Shown here one piece after another: positions 16,971-20,130 of a stretch of 20,130 nt of DNA. The stretch is from UBA7359 sp963976795. Lineage in GTDB: Bacteria; Pseudomonadota; Gammaproteobacteria; Eutrophobiales; Eutrophobiaceae. Below the pieces are notes generated by a model, which was not told the origin of the DNA, searched no databases, and saw only the letters and a program-made list of their open reading frames with translations. The stretch lies in assembly GCA_963976795.1 (NCBI GenBank), contig CAXBLT010000024.1:1-20130 (forward strand), read 5' to 3'. The translations under genes were made by a program, and so were the position numbers. Position 1 is the stretch's first letter. Every line of letters begins with the position of its first letter.

Positions 16971-17711
16971 ACGAAGTAATCAATTTATTGCGGTCACGTA
17001 GTTCAGTACGTAAATTCACTAATCAAAACATCCCACAAGACACACTTGATGAACTAATTAAATGCGGCCAGGCAGCAGCAACGTCCAGTTTTATCCAGGC
17101 CTGTACCGTGATCCAGCTTGAAGATTCCGATAAACGTAATCTATTAGCCGACTTAGCCGGCGGACAACCTTATGTCGCCAGTGCATCTAGATTTCTGGTG
17201 TTTTGTGCTGATATGAATCGTCATCAATTAGTCTGTGATATGCACAACAGTGAAATGATATCTGGTTACACAGAACAATTTATAACGGCAACTGTAGACG
17301 TCGCATTGTTTGCGCAAAATGTCATGACTGCTGCGCAATCTCTGGGTATAGAAGGTGTTTATATCGGTGGCATCCGCAATAACATTGCAGAAGTCTCCAA
17401 CTTACTTGAACTGCCCACATTGGTTTACCCGGTATTTGGTATTTGGCATGTGCCTCGGTTACCCTGCACAAGAACCAGAAACCAAACCGAGACTACCCTT
17501 ATCAGTCGTCTTAAAAACAGACCGCTATCAAGACGACAACGATACAAAAACCATTTCCGAATACGATGGACAAGTACGGGAATATTATCGAAGCCGAACC
17601 GGCGGCACAAAAGAAACAACATGGAGCGAACAAATTGCAAGCATGTTAGTTAAAGAAGCCAGGCCGCACATGAAGACATACCTGGAAGATCGCGGGTTTA
17701 TTTTGAAATAA
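16967..17711 (+). pseudogene. nfsA: Frameshifted NfsA-type NADPH nitroreductase/flavin reductase
   Basis: NfsA-family FMN enzymes reduce nitroaromatics, quinones or flavins with NADPH. The N-terminal part (16967 to about 17439) reads RSRSSVRKFTNQNIP, then QAAATSSFIQ, and GVYIGGIRNNI, all family-like. After YPVFG the frame becomes unrelated and stops at 17653. The true C-terminus continues in another frame from 17448: MCLGYPAQEPETKPRLPLSV, then EYYRSRTGG and WSEQIA, ending at 17711. The shift is caused by an exact tandem duplication of TATTTGG (17433-17439 and 17440-17446). Removing one copy restores 245 residues (E. coli NfsA 240). As written, the product would be 228 residues with a foreign tail of about 70. 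Sequencing error, recent mutation or reversible slippage are all possible. Confidence 0.9.
17433..17446 (+). repeat. 7-bp tandem duplication breaking nfsA
   Basis: Two adjacent copies of TATTTGG. The period-7 identity spans 17431-17446. The second copy converts the expected VFGMCLGYPA into VFGIWHVPRL and shifts the frame. Confidence 0.95.
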
Positions 17712-17796
17712 ACATTTTTTAATGGTTCAATGACAATGAAGACAATAATTACTATTGATTCGAATAAGGTTCGACAGTCAAGGAGGCACAATTTAG

Positions 17797-18939
17797 ATGG
17801 GGCAATTGCTTGATAATATGAGCGTCGATGCTCTGTTGTTAATTTTCTATGTACTGTTGGCATTAATCGTTTCGTTTCTCTGCTCAGTAGCAGAAGCCGT
17901 GCTTCTCAGCATGACACCTTCATATATCGAAAATCAAAAACAAACGCGGCCGGAATACGCAGCTCTTTTAAAACAACTGAGACAAAGCGGCATAGATCGA
18001 TCACTTGCAGCTATCTTGACGCTCAATACTATCGCACATACAGTCGGCGCAATTGGAGCAGGAGCAAAAGCAACAATCGTATTTGGCAACGCATGGTTTG
18101 GCTTATTTTCAGCAGTCATGACGCTGATGATTCTTTTTATATCAGAAATCATTCCTAAAACTATAGGTGCCATTTACTGGAAAAAACTTGCGCTCTTTAC
18201 TACCTATTTTGTAAAAGGGCTGATCGTGGTTTTGTATCCGATTGTATGGATAGCAGAAGGTGTGACGAAATTTATTTCTCACGGGAAGACCATACATATT
18301 TTTAATCGAGATGAGTTTGTTGCAATGACGCGGGTTGGTGAAAAAACCGGACATATCAGTAATAACGAGGTTCGCATTATAAGAAATCTTTTTCGATTCG
18401 ATTCCTTGAAGGTAACGGATATCATGACACCACGCATCGTGATTGGGTCTCTTCCCGAAGACACAACCGTAACAGAAGCTTCAGAGTATGCAGAACGAGT
18501 TCGCTTTTCGCGCTTACCGATTCACAAAGGCGACCCCGATACTGTAACCGGGTATGTACTCCGAGACGAGATATTTTTAAGCAAGGCAAAAGGAGAGGGA
18601 GCTGAAACACTCAAAACTTTTAGACATGATCTGCTTGCCGTTCCAGAAACGTTATCGCTAACACGGTTACTTGAACAGTTTCTCGAAAACCGCCAGTATA
18701 TTGCCATCGTTATCGATGAGTATGGTGGCACGGCTGGACTAGTTACTCTCGAAGATCTTGTAGAAACATTGGTAGGCATCGAGATCATGGATGAAACGGA
18801 TGAGATCGCAAACCTTCGATCACTCGCGCGGGAAAAATGGAAGGAACGTGCAAAAGAATTCGTCATCAATGTTGATAGCTCAGAACCCGTTACAGTCGAA
18901 CAAGACACTCCCCCAGATACCGACAAATCACATCACTAA
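17797..18939 (+). CDS. CNNM/DUF21 and CBS domain membrane protein (hemolysin C family)
   Basis: This is an inner-membrane protein of the CNNM/CorB family, members of which are linked to magnesium or other divalent-cation transport. The DUF21 membrane domain (about 10-165) carries SVAEAVLLSM, LTLNTIAHTVGA and SEIIPKTIGA. Two CBS domains follow at about 207-265 (DIMTPR at its start) and 275-330 (AIVIDEYGGTAGLVTLEDL). The protein is 380 residues and ends soon after GIEIMDETDE with a short polar tail. The C-terminal CorC_HlyC domain common in longer relatives is absent. A strong AAGGAGG (17780-17786) lies 10 bases before the ATG, so this gene may be translated independently of the broken nfsA. 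Transported substrate cannot be told from sequence. Confidence 0.88.
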   Translation: MGQLLDNMSVDALLLIFYVLLALIVSFLCSVAEAVLLSMTPSYIENQKQTRPEYAALLKQLRQSGIDRSLAAILTLNTIAHTVGAIGAGAKATIVFGNAWFGLFSAVMTLMILFISEIIPKTIGAIYWKKLALFTTYFVKGLIVVLYPIVWIAEGVTKFISHGKTIHIFNRDEFVAMTRVGEKTGHISNNEVRIIRNLFRFDSLKVTDIMTPRIVIGSLPEDTTVTEASEYAERVRFSRLPIHKGDPDTVTGYVLRDEIFLSKAKGEGAETLKTFRHDLLAVPETLSLTRLLEQFLENRQYIAIVIDEYGGTAGLVTLEDLVETLVGIEIMDETDEIANLRSLAREKWKERAKEFVINVDSSEPVTVEQDTPPDTDKSHH

Positions 18940-19084
18940 ACTCTAAAACAATAATCAAAAAGGCTAGTATTTGAACGATCCACACAAATTTCATTATTGT
19001 AGTTCATATAATTTATTCCGTGCTAAATTAATGCCATAACAACACAGAGTGATACGTGTGTTATTGATCAATAAATACCCCTTT
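18940..19084. other. AT-rich flank of the CRISPR array
   Basis: This 145-base spacer between the CNNM gene and the first repeat has no gene. It could be the upstream edge (leader-like) or the leader-distal trailer of the array. I looked for a tracrRNA anti-repeat, that is a stretch resembling the complement of the repeat's first half, and did not find one. The right half holds a hairpin and a perfect palindrome at 19036-19074. Confidence 0.5.
19036..19074. repeat. Hairpin and 14-base palindrome at the array edge
   Basis: ATAAC-a-ACAC (19036-19045) pairs with GTGTGTTAT (19056-19064) around a 10-base loop, a 9-bp stem with one bulged A. It partly overlaps the perfect palindrome TTATTGATCAATAA (19061-19074), which ends 10 bases before the first CRISPR repeat. 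The two structures share TTAT, so only one can form at a time in RNA. Confidence 0.7.
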
Positions 19085-19120
19085 GTTCTGATACTCCACC
19101 ATCGGAATGATTGTTAAACT
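19085..19120 (+). repeat. Variant terminal CRISPR repeat
   Basis: This is the only one of the sixteen repeats that differs from consensus (CTCC instead of CCCC at repeat positions 10-13). Divergent repeats usually mark the leader-distal, oldest end of an array. That would put the acquisition end and probably the cas genes to the right of the window. Confidence 0.75.
19112..19120 (+). promoter_or_regulatory. Extended -10-like element inside the repeat (first of 16)
   Basis: TG-T-TAAACT occupies repeat positions 28-36 and recurs in every repeat. It has the TGn extension and four of six matches to TATAAT. It sits exactly where type II-C repeats of Neisseria and Campylobacter carry their internal promoters. 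Transcripts would then start several bases into each spacer. Without transcription data this remains a prediction. Confidence 0.45.
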
Positions 19121-20130
19121 TGAAGCACTAACGATAACTGATGTATCCCCTGTTCTGATACCCCACCATCGGAATGATTGTTAAACTTGATGAGCTGGAC
19201 AAAATTGAAGCTGCAGAGTTCTGATACCCCACCATCGGAATGATTGTTAAACTGCTGTATCGAATGTACATTCGCCTATTAGGGTTCTGATACCCCACCA
19301 TCGGAATGATTGTTAAACTATGATTACTTGAAATGCATCATCTATTTGGGTTCTGATACCCCACCATCGGAATGATTGTTAAACTAACAACGACTATATA
19401 ATCGCCGTAGTTCTTGTTCTGATACCCCACCATCGGAATGATTGTTAAACTAACGAAGCATTTCGTGCAACGCTCAACTGGGTTCTGATACCCCACCATC
19501 GGAATGATTGTTAAACTTCTGAATACATTCGATATTGCTCTCAATGGGGTTCTGATACCCCACCATCGGAATGATTGTTAAACTGAACTTGTTGAATACG
19601 CAACAGGCGACTGGGTTCTGATACCCCACCATCGGAATGATTGTTAAACTAATTATTCAGGTAAGAGTCAGCTCGAAACGGTTCTGATACCCCACCATCG
19701 GAATGATTGTTAAACTATAGTGGTCCGGTTGATGATCCGGTTGCATGTTCTGATACCCCACCATCGGAATGATTGTTAAACTATGATGCTCGCCGGTGTT
19801 GTTCTCTCTGATGTTCTGATACCCCACCATCGGAATGATTGTTAAACTGGGCGGCAGCAGGTCTAGCACCAGTCAAGCGTTCTGATACCCCACCATCGGA
19901 ATGATTGTTAAACTTACCCACTATTACACCGCCTACATTCAACGGTTCTGATACCCCACCATCGGAATGATTGTTAAACTCTTCAAGGAAGAATGGTTGA
20001 AGTATTACAAGTTCTGATACCCCACCATCGGAATGATTGTTAAACTTAACCGCGAAAGTATTCGGCCCAAGGCTGAGTTCTGATACCCCACCATCGGAAT
20101 GATTGTTAAACTATCAGCATACATATTGTT

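Larger units (their letters stand above)
19085..20130. CRISPR. CRISPR array, 16 repeats of 36 bases, runs off the right edge
   Basis: Sixteen repeats start at 19085, 19152, 19218, 19284, 19350, 19416, 19482, 19549, 19615, 19681, 19747, 19813, 19879, 19945, 20011 and 20077. Each is 36 bases, begins GTTCTGATACCCC and ends ATTGTTAAACT on the plus strand. All are identical except the first, which has T instead of C at repeat position 11. Fifteen complete spacers are unique: thirteen are 30 bases, and spacers 1 and 7 are 31. A sixteenth is cut by the window edge after 18 bases. The 36/30 spacing is typical of class 2, especially type II. The repeat end TGTTAAACT parallels the extended -10 at the repeat end in Neisseria (TGCTACAAT) and Campylobacter (TGGTAAAAT) type II-C arrays, which favours plus-strand transcription. 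No cas gene is in the window, so type is inferred. Confidence 0.98.

Noticed and set aside
18940..19084. tracrRNA between the CNNM gene and the array
   Set aside because: No stretch on either strand resembles the complement of the repeat's GTTCTGATACCCC half, so no anti-repeat can be supported here.
19338..19869. Minus-strand open frames repeating SLTIIPMVGYQN
   Set aside because: They are read-throughs of the CRISPR repeat unit. The repeat has no stop in that frame and the spacers vary, so they are not proteins.

Overview
The window looks like a chromosome segment of a gammaproteobacterium of moderate to low GC. The evidence is a hemC-hemD-hemX-hemY cluster and a gshB-tonB-yqgE-ruvX-pyrR-pyrB-pyrX block. 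The second block has the same gene content as the block I know from Pseudomonas, including a dihydroorotase-like protein that has lost its metal ligands. A proteobacterial-type phosphoribulokinase gene hints at Calvin-cycle capacity. It does not prove it, because related prkB genes also occur in non-autotrophs such as E. coli. I cannot name the species.

Layout, left to right. Positions 1-516 hold no convincing gene, only small hairpins, a direct repeat and one interrupted minus-strand frame. msbA (lipid A flippase) follows on the minus strand, reading leftwards. From 2435 to 5077 a plus-strand trio encodes phosphoribulokinase, an orphan ParA-type ATPase and a ferredoxin-FAD-NAD(P)H reductase. 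Its last stop codon overlaps that of hemY, which converges from the other side. Positions 5074-9064 are the minus-strand hemCDXY operon (uroporphyrinogen III synthesis plus two membrane proteins), with overlapping or nearly touching genes. A 260-base divergent intergenic region at 9065-9324 contains a 30-base near-perfect palindrome.

From 9325 to 18939 every gene is on the plus strand: gshB, tonB-like, yqgE, ruvX, pyrR, pyrB, pyrX, pyrK, a divergent TrmB-like methyltransferase, a frameshifted nfsA and a CNNM/DUF21-CBS membrane protein. pyrR-pyrB-pyrX-pyrK belong to de novo pyrimidine synthesis. The loss of the catalytic ligands in PyrX suggests a PyrB-PyrX dodecameric aspartate transcarbamoylase, as in Pseudomonas, with the active dihydroorotase encoded elsewhere. 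nfsA is broken by an exact 7-bp tandem duplication.

The right end, from 19085 to the edge, is a CRISPR array of at least 16 repeats (36 bases) with 30-31-base spacers. It continues past the window and no cas gene is present here. The 36/30 geometry, and an extended -10-like element (TGTTAAACT) at the end of every repeat, resemble type II-C arrays in which each repeat carries its own promoter. The leftmost repeat carries the only substitution. The array edge is preceded by a hairpin and a 14-base perfect palindrome. The array is the best candidate for an undescribed system, but the effector genes that would define it lie outside the window.
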